Source: Mesorhizobium sp. (GTDB taxonomy: Bacteria; Pseudomonadota; Alphaproteobacteria; Rhizobiales; Rhizobiaceae). Taken from it: DNA of 64,000 nucleotides. Within the stretch, counting starts at the first letter, position 1. Every line of letters begins with the position of its first letter. The notes under the pieces were generated by a model. It worked only from the letters and a program-made list of their open reading frames with translations, was not told the origin of the DNA and made no database searches. Positions 16,983 through 26,262 of this stretch are shown piece after piece. Location of the stretch: positions 1,364,001 through 1,428,000 of the forward strand of contig NZ_JAMLIG010000001.1 of NCBI RefSeq assembly GCF_023954305.1. Reading direction: 5' to 3'. The position numbers and the translations under genes were made by a program.

Positions 16983-17317
16983 ATGAGAGCTCCTAACTCC
17001 ACGTGTTACACAGCACTTCCGTCGGCGGTTCTTCTGTGTCGATCGGATGCTGAGGACACTAGCGGGAAGCTCTTGAAATCGGCTTAACGAATAGGATTAC
17101 CAAAACCTTACGCCGCCCGACAGGTGACGGTGGTTAATCCCGGCATAACCGGGCGCATCGAATTGTATTGGTGCGAATCCCGCGATCTTCTCGCGCGGGC
17201 GCGATTCATTCAATCGTTGCCCCGCACCACGCCATATGGCGGGCCGAGATGGACTTAACCGAAGATTCACCAATCTCTTTCATCTTCGGTTGAACCTTTC
17301 CATTCGAGGAGGCCTTC
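16983..17317. promoter_or_regulatory. 335-bp promoter region between flp and the plus-strand pilus genes
   Basis: This gap holds no gene. It should contain the strong flp promoter and a divergent promoter for the 17318 gene. It is AT-richer than its neighbours near 17080-17150. A TTAA-N7-ATAA element at 17134-17148, also readable as the inverted repeat GGTTA/TAACC, resembles a CtrA site. TTAAC-type half sites recur near 17086 and 17254. Regulation by CtrA is inference. Confidence 0.45.
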
Positions 17318-17749
17318 GTGGCTCATTCCGCTGCCCGCTTGCTGATCGCTGCCGCCCTGTCGATCGCCGGCGTCGCGCTTGCGACGACCACCGCTCCCGC
17401 CGATACCGGCATCGAGATCGTCATGAACCAGGCGAAGATCGTAAAGCTTGCACGGCCCGCCGATACGATCGTCGTCGGCAACCCGGCGATTGCGGATGCA
17501 TCGGTGCAGGACGCGAACACCATCGTCTTGACCGGCAAGGGGTTCGGCGTGACCAACCTCGTCGTCATGGACGCGCAGGGCGCCCCGATCGTCGACGAAC
17601 AGGTCTACGTGTCCCGCCAGGACGACCGCTCGGTGCGCATCTACCGCCGGTCCGAAGTGCAGACGCTGTCCTGTACGCCGCGCTGCGAAAGCTCCTACAA
17701 GAGCGATGCCGAACGCCAGTCCGAAGTGGAAATGAACGCCAGCCAGTAA
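17318..17749 (+). CDS. Pilus assembly protein with stand-alone secretin N-terminal domain
   Basis: A 143-residue exported protein with a signal peptide (about 1-28, ending near APADT) and one domain like the pilus-formation N-terminal region found in CpaC (MNQAKIVKLARPADTIVVGNPAIADA). The same core pattern appears in the cpaC product of this window, so it looks like a separated copy of the secretin N-domain. A short C-terminal tail carries two Cys (CTPRC). The start is GTG 17318, preceded by GAGGAGG at 17306-17312, a strong binding site. It faces away from flp and leads the plus-strand TadE-like genes, so a role in the pilus is likely, but the exact function is unknown. Confidence 0.85.
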   Translation: MAHSAARLLIAAALSIAGVALATTTAPADTGIEIVMNQAKIVKLARPADTIVVGNPAIADASVQDANTIVLTGKGFGVTNLVVMDAQGAPIVDEQVYVSRQDDRSVRIYRRSEVQTLSCTPRCESSYKSDAERQSEVEMNASQ

Positions 17750-17880
17750 GCGCGGCCGCGCGCCGATGCGGGTTACGATTGGCTAAGATTGCGCGAAAAT
17801 CTTTACTCTCCGCGAAAACCGGATTGCAACCATTCTCGTCTAGCCTGCTGCCCGTGAACTCCAAGGTGAGACAGGGGCAG

Positions 17881-18468
17881 ATGAACACGTCGGACAATCC
17901 AGTCGTCCCGGCCGCTTCAAAGCAGCGGGCCGTCACGCGGAAGCGGCGGTTCCTGCGCGACCGCAACGGCAATGTCGCGATCGAGTTCAGCCTGCTTGCG
18001 ATTCCGTTCTCCCTGCTTGTGTTTGCCATTCTCGAAAGCTGCATTTCCTTCGCGGGATCCCAGTTGCTGGCGAATGCCACCGACAATGTCGCCCGCCAGC
18101 TCCGCACCGGGCAAGTCAAGGCGGCCGGCCTGACGGAAGCTTCTGTCAAGCAGTTGATCTGCGACCAGATCGATATCCTCGTCGCGTCGGGATGTCCGGG
18201 ACTGAAGATCGACCTGCGGCAATACTCGACCTTCAAGGACGCCGCCGCAATGAAGATCGTCTATGTCGGCTCCGGCAGCGAGAAAGAGCTGGCGACCACG
18301 AATTTCGCATTCAACCCCGGCAAGTCGATGACCAAGAACATGCTGCGCGTGTTCTACGAATGGCCGGTGATGACCGACTTCATGCGCAAGGCGATGTCCA
18401 ATCTGAAAGGCGGAAAGACGCTGCATTTCGCTTCGATGACCTGGCAGAACGAACCTTTCGACGACTAG
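17881..18468 (+). CDS. TadE/TadG-family pseudopilin-like protein
   Basis: A 195-residue protein with a cytoplasmic Arg/Lys-rich leader (about residues 1-30) and the TadE motif RNGNVAIEFSLLAIPFSLLVF, where Glu follows the expected processing point and the hydrophobic helix begins. The rest is periplasmic and contains two Cys (about residues 82 and 94). TadE-like pseudopilins are cut by TadV and help pilus assembly. ATG 17881 follows a GGGGCAG and gives the normal leader length. It is followed eight bases later by a second family member. Confidence 0.85.
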   Translation: MNTSDNPVVPAASKQRAVTRKRRFLRDRNGNVAIEFSLLAIPFSLLVFAILESCISFAGSQLLANATDNVARQLRTGQVKAAGLTEASVKQLICDQIDILVASGCPGLKIDLRQYSTFKDAAAMKIVYVGSGSEKELATTNFAFNPGKSMTKNMLRVFYEWPVMTDFMRKAMSNLKGGKTLHFASMTWQNEPFDD

Positions 18469-18475
18469 GGCCCCT

Positions 18476-19108
18476 ATGGCTGAGGAACCCAGAACCATGT
18501 CGAGCTTCGGATGGATCACCGCGGCGATACGCTGCCTGCGGCGCGCGGGCGCCGACCGGACAGGTGTAGCGGCGATCGAGTTCGCTTTCATCGCGCCGCT
18601 GCTCCTGACGATGTATTTCGTGACGATGGAAATCGCCCCGGCAATCGACGCCAACAAGAAGGTCGGCCGCTCCGCCTCGATGATCGCGGACCTCGTGACC
18701 CAGCAGCAGACCATCAGCAAGAGCGAGGTCGAGGCGATCATGTCGATCGGCGAAGCCACGCTCAATCCCTACAACCGGTCCCAGCTCAAAGTCGTGATCA
18801 CCGCCATCACGATCACCGACGAGGCAACGCCCAAGGTACTCGTCGCCTGGTCGCGGAAAATGGTGAACGGCGCATTCTCGCAGGATGCGGCGAAAGACAC
18901 AGTGACGACCGTGCCGGACTCGCTGAAAGTCAAGGGTTCCTTCCTTATCCGGGTCGAGACCTCGCTCGACTACCGTCCCATCATCACCTGGACGGCCAGC
19001 GCAAAGGCGTCGACGGGGCTGCTTGCCGCCTTCGACAACATCAACATGAAAGAGACCTATTATCTCCGCCCGCGCATGAGCAACTCAGTCGACTGCTCGA
19101 CCTGCTGA
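18476..19108 (+). CDS. TadE-family pseudopilin-like protein (second copy)
   Basis: A 210-residue protein of the same class as its upstream neighbour but divergent in sequence. Residues about 25-50 (RTGVAAIEFAFIAPLLLTMYFVTME) carry the Gly/Ala-Ile-Glu-Phe processing signature and a single membrane helix. The periplasmic part (about 55-205) has a late Cys pair (CSTC) at the very end. ATG 18476 or ATG 18497 could start it; the latter has GAGG before it. With the upstream gene it probably forms a two-gene unit supplying minor pilins. Confidence 0.85.
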   Translation: MAEEPRTMSSFGWITAAIRCLRRAGADRTGVAAIEFAFIAPLLLTMYFVTMEIAPAIDANKKVGRSASMIADLVTQQQTISKSEVEAIMSIGEATLNPYNRSQLKVVITAITITDEATPKVLVAWSRKMVNGAFSQDAAKDTVTTVPDSLKVKGSFLIRVETSLDYRPIITWTASAKASTGLLAAFDNINMKETYYLRPRMSNSVDCSTC

Positions 19109-19212
19109 CAGCGGCCGGCCGCTAAGGCGACTGGCCGAATGGCCCCCGGATTGCCATCACTTCGGTTCGCCCCTATGTCTTGCCGGACCCAACGCGGCCT
19201 CGACGGACACCT

Positions 19213-20446
<1,234 letters not shown>

Positions 20447-20454
<8 letters not shown>

Positions 20455-21340
20455 ACTGCCTGAGGTCGAAACCGTCCGGCGCGGCCTGCAGCCCCATCTC
20501 GAAGGCGCGCTGATCGAGCGCGTCGAGCAGAGGCGGCCTGATCTCAGATACCCATTCCCCGAGCACCTGCCCCGGCGCCTCAAGGGCCGGCGGGTCACCG
20601 CGATCGGCCGGCGCGCCAAATACCTGACCTTCCACCTCGACGACGGGACGGTCGTCATCTCGCATCTCGGAATGTCGGGGTCGTGGCGGGTGGAGATGGG
20701 TGGCGGCGCCGTCGTGCCGGGCGAGTTTCACTACGAACGCTCGAAAGCGGCGGCACACGACCATCTGATACTCCACCTCCTGACGGCTTCCGGCGAACGG
20801 GGCTGCATCGTCTTCAACGACCCACGCCGCTTCGGCTTCATGCTCCTCTCCGACGAGGTCGGGCTCAACGACCACCCGTCGCTCGCGGGCCTCGGCGTCG
20901 AGCCGACCGGGAACAGCCTCGATGGCGAGTTGCTCGCTACTCTGTTGCGCGGAAAGCAGGCGCCGCTGAAAGCCGCCCTTCTCGACCAGCGGCTCATCGC
21001 CGGCCTCGGCAACATCTATGTCTGTGAAGCCCTCTGGCGGTCGGGCCTTTCGCCGCGACGCAGTGCGGGGTCTATCGCCGGTCTGCCCGGCAAACCGGGC
21101 GTGCGCGCCGGGCGGCTTGCCACGTCGATCCGCGAGGTGATCGCGGACGCCATCGCCGCGGGCGGATCGAGCCTGAGGGACTATATGCAAGCCGATGGCT
21201 CGCTCGGCTATTTCCAGCATTCCTTCTCAGTGTATGACCGGGAGGGACTGCCCTGCCTCCGACCGGGGTGCGGGGGAGCGGTCGAACGCATCGTCCAGTC
21301 CGGCCGGTCAACCTTCTTCTGTGCGTCTTGCCAGCGCTAG
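20447..21340 (+). CDS. mutM: Formamidopyrimidine-DNA glycosylase (Fpg/MutM)
   Basis: A 297-residue base-excision repair enzyme that removes 8-oxoguanine and formamidopyrimidines and nicks the backbone. The N-terminus PELPEVETV supplies the Pro2 nucleophile and Glu3. The lysine-bearing strand (RAKYLTFHLDDG), a helix-two-turn-helix region (LIAGLGNIYVCEALWRSGL) and a C-terminal zinc finger with four cysteines (PCLRPGCGGA, FFCASCQR) are all present. ATG 20447 is fixed by the need for Pro at position 2 and lies inside the end of deoB. Confidence 0.96.
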
Positions 21341-21373
21341 GCAGGCCGCAGCCACGTTCATCTGGAGGATCCT

Positions 21374-22147
21374 ATGGCCTACGAAACCATTCTCGTCGAA
21401 ACCAGGGGCCGTGTCGGCCTGGTGACCCTGAACCGTCCGAAGGCGCTCAACGCGCTCAACTCGACGGTCCTGCACGAGGTGATCGACGCATTGCAGACCT
21501 TCGAGGCGGACGCGGCCGTGGGCGCGATCGTCCTGACGGGATCCGAGAAGGCCTTCGCCGCGGGTGCCGACATTCGCGAGATGCAGCCGAAGACCTATGT
21601 CGACATGTATCTGGAGGATTTCTTCGCCGGATGGGACGCGATGGGACGGGTCCGCAAGCCGATCATCGCCGCCGTCTCCGGCTACGCGCTCGGCGGCGGC
21701 TGCGAACTCGCCATGATGTGCGACTTCATCATCGCTTCCGATACCGCCAAGTTCGGCCAGCCGGAGATCACGCTCGGCGTCATGCCCGGCATGGGGGGAT
21801 CGCAGCGCCTCACCCGTTTCGTCGGCAAGTCCAAGGCGATGGACATGTGCCTGACCGGCCGGATGATGGACGCGGCCGAGGCCGAGCGTTCGGGCCTGGT
21901 GTCGCGCGTCGTGCCCGCCGCCGACCTGATCGAGGAAGCGCTCAAGGCGGCGGCCAAAATCGCCTCCTTCTCGCTGCCGGCAGTGATGATGACCAAGGAG
22001 GCGGTCAACCGGGTCTACGAGACCACGTTGAGCGAAGGTCTGCGCTTCGAGCGGCGCGTATTCCATTCAATGTTCGCGCTCGAGGACCAGAAGGAAGGCA
22101 TGGCCGCCTTCGTCGAGAAACGGTCGCCGAACTTCCGCAATCGGTAG
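21374..22147 (+). CDS. Enoyl-CoA hydratase (crotonase family)
   Basis: A 257-residue cytosolic enzyme that hydrates trans-2-enoyl-CoA. The CoA-binding and oxyanion segments are visible as FAAGADIREM (about residues 58-67) and SGYALGGGCELAMMCD (about 103-118). The catalytic glutamates of the short-chain hydratases lie near GGGCELAM and the GQPEITLGVMPGMGG loop (about 130-147). It resembles EchA/PaaF-type hydratases used for short-chain acids. ATG 21374 has GGAGGAT at 21363-21369. The place between mutM and rpsT is frequent in Rhizobiales as far as I recall. The exact pathway cannot be told. Confidence 0.88.
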   Translation: MAYETILVETRGRVGLVTLNRPKALNALNSTVLHEVIDALQTFEADAAVGAIVLTGSEKAFAAGADIREMQPKTYVDMYLEDFFAGWDAMGRVRKPIIAAVSGYALGGGCELAMMCDFIIASDTAKFGQPEITLGVMPGMGGSQRLTRFVGKSKAMDMCLTGRMMDAAEAERSGLVSRVVPAADLIEEALKAAAKIASFSLPAVMMTKEAVNRVYETTLSEGLRFERRVFHSMFALEDQKEGMAAFVEKRSPNFRNR

Positions 22148-22193
22148 GCCCTGGTTTTTTCGCGCCACGCGGCGGTTTGACGCCGCTCTGTCG

Positions 22194-22222
22194 TTGACGG
22201 GCCGGGAAAGCTCGACTATAAG
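22194..22222 (+). promoter_or_regulatory. Sigma-70-type promoter of rpsT
   Basis: TTGACG (22194-22199), a 17-base spacer and TATAAG (22217-22222) match the housekeeping consensus closely, 94 bases before the rpsT start. This is the best sigma-70 promoter I found in the window, as expected for a ribosomal protein gene. Confidence 0.75.
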
Positions 22223-22315
22223 CCGCCCACCTGAGGCGGCCCAACGGCCGCCCGATGTTTTTGGCGTGCCGCGGCTCCAGTGCCCCGGGGACGCGAACCG
22301 GAAAGAGAGACGAGT

Positions 22316-22582
22316 ATGGCCAATACGTCTTCGGCCAAGAAGGCCACGCGCAAGATCGCCCGCCGCACCGCGGTCAACAAGAACCGCCGTTCGCGCGTCC
22401 GCACCTTCGTGCGCAAGGTCGAGGAGGCTCTCGCCGCGGGCGACAAGGCTGCCGCGCAGGAAGCTTTCGCCGCCGCCCAGCCGGAACTGATGCGAGCCGC
22501 CTCCAAGGGCGTCGTTCACGCCAACACGGCCTCGCGGAAAGTCTCTCGTCTCGCCCAGCGGGTCAAGGCGCTGACCGCCTGA
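22316..22582 (+). CDS. rpsT: 30S ribosomal protein S20
   Basis: An 88-residue basic protein that binds the 5' domain of 16S rRNA. The sequence is typical, with MANTSSAKKATRKIARR at the start, the VNKNRRSRVRTFVRKVEEAL helix and an Ala-rich end (NTASRKVSRLAQRVKALTA). ATG 22316 is chosen over an in-frame GTG-type upstream reading because the family begins MAN and GAAAGAGA precedes it. It has its own promoter and a strong terminator and lies upstream of dnaA, a standard arrangement in Rhizobiales. Confidence 0.97.
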   Translation: MANTSSAKKATRKIARRTAVNKNRRSRVRTFVRKVEEALAAGDKAAAQEAFAAAQPELMRAASKGVVHANTASRKVSRLAQRVKALTA

Positions 22583-22605
22583 ACCGACCCAAAAGTCGAT
22601 ACGTA

Positions 22606-22630
22606 GCCGGCGCCTCGCGCCGGCTTTTTT
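22606..22630 (+). terminator. Intrinsic terminator of rpsT
   Basis: GCCGGCGC (22606-22613) and GCGCCGGC (22617-22624) form a perfect 8-base-pair stem with a CTC loop, followed directly by six Ts (22625-22630). It is a textbook intrinsic terminator 24 bases after the rpsT stop. Confidence 0.93.
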
Positions 22631-23373
22631 ATTTGCCGGACGCGCCCCTCGCGGCTAACGTATTGCTACGCCTGAAGAACCCGATATCGTTTGCCGGCAG
22701 GCTCGCAAGCGGGCAAATTCGCGACTTTCGCATCGCGGCCAACAACTCGCGCATGGCACTTTTTTCTGAATAATTTCAATAGATTACAGAAGGTTTTCCA
22801 CACGTTGTCCACGCAACCTGTGGGTGGAGCCAAACAAAAAGATGTCAAGCAAATTTTTTAAGATTCTTTTTGGTCGGCGCCCTAAAAAACCGGGCTCGTC
22901 CAAACAGATTGATTCATAACAGTTTTGCCACAATCTCTCTCGGCCGCAGGCCGGATTCGACCCGTTCCGGGCATGCCACAGGTTAAGAAAGGGTGACCGA
23001 CGGACTTGCCCAGCCCGCCGCCGGTTTTGTAGTGTTGGGCTATCGAGAGGGCGGGCACAAACCCGCATACCAAGACAGCAAGAATGGTGACCGACCGCGG
23101 GATAAAACCCGTGGCAGGAGAGGTGTTTTCTCTCGTGGCGGCGGATTTGCGTCGTCCTTTGCGAAATGGGGTATGCGTGCCGAGTCTGGTCAAAAGCCGG
23201 GGCGGCTCGTCTATGCCTCGGAAGGGTTCGGCGCCGGTCGAGGACGGTGCCGGGCCCGGTTGAAAAGCTGGCGGAAGACCAGTGCTGCGGAAGAACATGC
23301 GGAGTTCGATGCGCGCCCAACGGGCGCATCGAAGAAGGCGGACAACATGGTCGAGAAGGCAAGGAAGACTAGA
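22631..23373. promoter_or_regulatory. 743-bp dnaA upstream region with DnaA-box-like sites
   Basis: No credible gene is seen between the rpsT terminator and dnaA. Around 22755-22880 the DNA becomes AT-rich and contains TTTTCCACA (22794-22802, one mismatch to the TTATCCACA box) and, 11 bases on, TTGTCCACG (22805-22813, two mismatches). A weaker reverse site lies at 22819-22827. This is probably the dnaA promoter and autoregulatory region. It could in principle be part of an origin, but Rhizobiales origins usually lie near hemE, so I do not call oriC. An in-frame extension of dnaA back to 22993 looks like read-through of this leader. Confidence 0.5.
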
Positions 23374-24930
23374 ATGGACAGCGGGATCGGTCCGGAGATC
23401 GAGGAGGCACTGCCGATCTTCTCGGATAATAACAAGGCAGCGCCCGTCGCGGGCACGCCGGGGGCGCGCGCTACCGACGGGACAACGGCGAATTTCGAGC
23501 GCGTCAAGGCGCAGCTCAGGGCACGGCTCGGTCAGGACGTCTATTCGAGCTGGTTCGGCCGGATGAAAGTCGCCGAAGCCTCGAAGAGCCTCGTGCGCCT
23601 GTCCGTTCCGACCGCCTTCCTCCGCTCCTGGATCAACGGCCACTATCTCGACATGATCTGCGAGATCTGGCGCGAGGTCGATCCATCGCTGCTCAAGGTC
23701 GAGGTGATCGTGCGCAGTCCGGTGCGTCACGGCCAGCCGGAGATGGCTGAGCAACCGACGGCGCGCAAGGCGGTGCGCCACTCGGAGACGGCACTGGGTT
23801 CCGGCATGGTCACGCCGGCCAAAGCCGACCGTCCGGCGGCGGCGCGCACCTCGTTTGCCGAACATGAGGCGAAGCCCGGCTCCCTCGGCTCACCGCTCGA
23901 CCCCCGTTACACGTTCCAGTCGTTTATCGACGGCCCCTCAAACCGCGTCGCCTACGCGGCAGCGAAGACAGTCGCGGAGGCCGGCCCGGGATCGGTGCGA
24001 TTCAATCCGCTCTTCATCCACGCCTCGGTCGGACTGGGCAAGACGCACCTGCTCCAGGCTATCGCTGCGGAGGCGCTTCGCCAGGACCCGAAATCGCGCG
24101 TCGTCTACCTGACGGCCGAATACTTCATGTGGCGCTTCGCGACCGCGATCCGCGACAACAATGCGCTGACGCTGAAGGAGCAACTGCGCGACATCGACCT
24201 GCTCATTATCGACGACATGCAGTTCCTGCAGGGCAAGTCGATCCAGAACGAGTTCTGCCACTTGATCAACATGCTGCTCGACAGCGCCAAGCAGGTGGTC
24301 GTGGCGGCGGACAGGCCGCCTTCCGAGCTCGAGTCGCTGGAACCCCGCGTCCGCTCGCGGCTCAATGGCGGCGTGTCGCTGGAGATGTCGGCGCCGGACT
24401 ACCAGATGCGCCTCGGAATGCTGCGCCAAAAGCTGACCGTGGCGCGCGCCGAGGACCAGTCGCTATCGATTCCGGACGAGATCCTCGACCACGTCGCCCG
24501 TACCGTCACCGGCAGCGGCCGGGAGCTCGAAGGTGCCTTCAACCAGCTGATCTTCCGTCAATCTTTCGAGCCGCAGATCAGCATCGACCGGATCGACGAA
24601 CTGCTCGGCCATATCTACCGCTCCGGCGAGCCGAAACGGGTGCGGATCGAGGACATCCAGCGCATCGTGGCGCGCCATTACAACGTCTCGAAGACGGAGC
24701 TGCTCTCCAACCGCCGCACGCGCACGATCGTCAAGCCGCGGCAGGTGGCGATGTATCTGTCGAAGGTGCTGACGCCGCGCTCTCTGCCCGAGATCGGCCG
24801 CCGCTTCGGCGGACGCGACCACACGACGGTGCTGCATGCGGTACGCAAGATCGAGGGGCAGTCGGCAACGGACACGACGCTGGCGCAGGAACTGGAACTC
24901 TTGCGGCGCCTGATCAACGATCAGGCCTGA
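23374..24930 (+). CDS. dnaA: Chromosomal replication initiator DnaA
   Basis: A 518-residue AAA+ protein that binds DnaA boxes and opens the origin. Domain I is about residues 33-110 (RAQLRARLGQDVYSSWFGRM-like start), followed by a variable linker to about 170. The AAA+ core has Walker A GLGKTHLL and Walker B LLIIDDMQFL with sensor and box VI elements. Domain IV ends with the signature GGRDHTTVLHA. ATG 23374 is preferred because AAGGAAG precedes it and the length fits; ATG 23347 is also possible and GTG/ATG codons further upstream are open but unlikely. It is followed by dnaN and recF. Confidence 0.95.
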   Translation: MDSGIGPEIEEALPIFSDNNKAAPVAGTPGARATDGTTANFERVKAQLRARLGQDVYSSWFGRMKVAEASKSLVRLSVPTAFLRSWINGHYLDMICEIWREVDPSLLKVEVIVRSPVRHGQPEMAEQPTARKAVRHSETALGSGMVTPAKADRPAAARTSFAEHEAKPGSLGSPLDPRYTFQSFIDGPSNRVAYAAAKTVAEAGPGSVRFNPLFIHASVGLGKTHLLQAIAAEALRQDPKSRVVYLTAEYFMWRFATAIRDNNALTLKEQLRDIDLLIIDDMQFLQGKSIQNEFCHLINMLLDSAKQVVVAADRPPSELESLEPRVRSRLNGGVSLEMSAPDYQMRLGMLRQKLTVARAEDQSLSIPDEILDHVARTVTGSGRELEGAFNQLIFRQSFEPQISIDRIDELLGHIYRSGEPKRVRIEDIQRIVARHYNVSKTELLSNRRTRTIVKPRQVAMYLSKVLTPRSLPEIGRRFGGRDHTTVLHAVRKIEGQSATDTTLAQELELLRRLINDQA

Positions 24931-24943
24931 GCCTCGCCTGCCC

Positions 24944-25026
24944 GGCCTTCCGGATGCGTTCGGAAGGCCACTTCCCTTTATCCCCCGAATAGCCCGCCGA
25001 AAGCCGCCCGTCCGGAGCGGCGGGCT
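24944..25026 (+). terminator. Two hairpins between dnaA and dnaN
   Basis: GGCCTTCCG/CGGAAGGCC (24944-24952 and 24961-24969) is a perfect 9-base inverted repeat 14 bases after dnaA. A second, AGCCCGCCG/CGGCGGGCT (24991-24999 and 25018-25026), follows. Neither is followed by a long T run, so they may be weak terminators or attenuators between dnaA and dnaN. Confidence 0.5.
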
Positions 25027-25143
25027 TGCTTTCGGAGGGCTTTTCCTGTCATTTTGCGCTCGAATCCTGCCCATTCCGGGCGTGCCTGCGTGGGTGGTTC
25101 CCGCCCGCGTATGTCAGTTTCACTTGAGCGAGACCCGGTCGTC

Positions 25144-26262
25144 ATGCGTGTTACACTCGAGCGTTCGAACCTCCTGAAGTCGCTGAACCACGTCCATCGG
25201 GTCGTCGAGCGGCGCAATACGATCCCGATCCTGTCGAACGTGCTCCTGAAGGCAACCGGCGCCAGCCTCGAGATGAAGGCGACCGACCTCGACCTCGAGA
25301 TGACGGAGGCGACGCCGGCCCAGATCGAGCGGACCGGCGCGACGACCGTTCCGGCACACCTGCTCTACGACATCGTCCGCAAGCTGCCCGACGGGGCGGA
25401 AGTGATGCTGAAGACCGCCGACGACGGCAACTCGATGACGGTGATCTCGGGCCGGGCGAGCTTCCGCCTGCAGTGCCTGCCGCAGTCCGACTTCCCGGAG
25501 CTTTCGGCGGGTTCGTTCTCGCACATCTTCCGCATCGATTCCTCGGTGCTGAAGCACCTGATCGACAAGACCCAGTTTGCGATCTCGACCGAAGAGACCC
25601 GCTACTATCTCAACGGCATCTATCTCCACACGATCGAGTCCGGCGGGCAGCTCAGCCTGCGCTCGGTGGCGACCGACGGCCACCGCCTCGCCCGCGCCGA
25701 TACGGAGGCGCCGGCGGGTTCGGAAGGGATGCCGGGCATCATCGTGCCGCGCAAGACGGTGGCGGAACTGCAGAAACTGGTCGACAATCCGGACGTCGCG
25801 GTGACGGTGGAGCTCTCCGACACCAAGATCCGCTTCACCATCGGCAGCGTCGTGCTGACCTCCAAGCTGATCGACGGCACCTTCCCCGACTACCAGCGCG
25901 TCATCCCGTCGGGCAACGACAAGAAGCTCACCATCGACCGGCAGAGCTTCGCCCAGGCGGTCGACCGCGTGTCGACGATCTCGTCCGAGCGCGGCCGCGC
26001 GGTGAAGATGGCGATCGCCGACGGGCAGGTGACGCTGACCGTCAACAATCCGGATTCCGGCAGTGCGACGGAGGAGATCGCCGCCGACTACGATGCCGAT
26101 CCGATGGAGATCGGCTTCAACGCGCGCTATCTGCTCGACGTCACCGCCCAGCTCACCGGCAGCGATGCGCGCTTCCTGCTGGCGGACGCGGGCTCGCCGA
26201 CCCTCATCCAGGACACCAGCGACGAGCATGCGCTCTACGTGCTGATGCCGATGCGTGTCTAG
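25144..26262 (+). CDS. dnaN: DNA polymerase III sliding clamp (beta subunit)
   Basis: A 372-residue protein that forms the ring-shaped dimeric processivity clamp. Three repeated clamp domains are visible, the first beginning RVTLERSNLLKSLNHVHRVVERRNTIPILSNVL (shown in part), the middle around QFAISTEETRYYLNGIYLH and the last ending in the conserved YVLMPMRV. ATG 25144 gives the normal family start; upstream in-frame codons at 25054 would add 30 unrelated residues. Its last eight bases overlap the recF start, so the two are translationally coupled. Confidence 0.97.
   Translation: MRVTLERSNLLKSLNHVHRVVERRNTIPILSNVLLKATGASLEMKATDLDLEMTEATPAQIERTGATTVPAHLLYDIVRKLPDGAEVMLKTADDGNSMTVISGRASFRLQCLPQSDFPELSAGSFSHIFRIDSSVLKHLIDKTQFAISTEETRYYLNGIYLHTIESGGQLSLRSVATDGHRLARADTEAPAGSEGMPGIIVPRKTVAELQKLVDNPDVAVTVELSDTKIRFTIGSVVLTSKLIDGTFPDYQRVIPSGNDKKLTIDRQSFAQAVDRVSTISSERGRAVKMAIADGQVTLTVNNPDSGSATEEIAADYDADPMEIGFNARYLLDVTAQLTGSDARFLLADAGSPTLIQDTSDEHALYVLMPMRV

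Noticed and set aside
22993..23373. N-terminal extension of dnaA back to 22993
   Set aside because: The added 127 residues are Gly/Arg-rich leader-like sequence with no DnaA similarity, and good start sites exist at 23374 and 23347.
22631..23373. A chromosomal origin (oriC)
   Set aside because: Only two decent DnaA-like boxes are visible, and rhizobial origins usually lie near hemE, which is not here. I kept it as a regulatory region.
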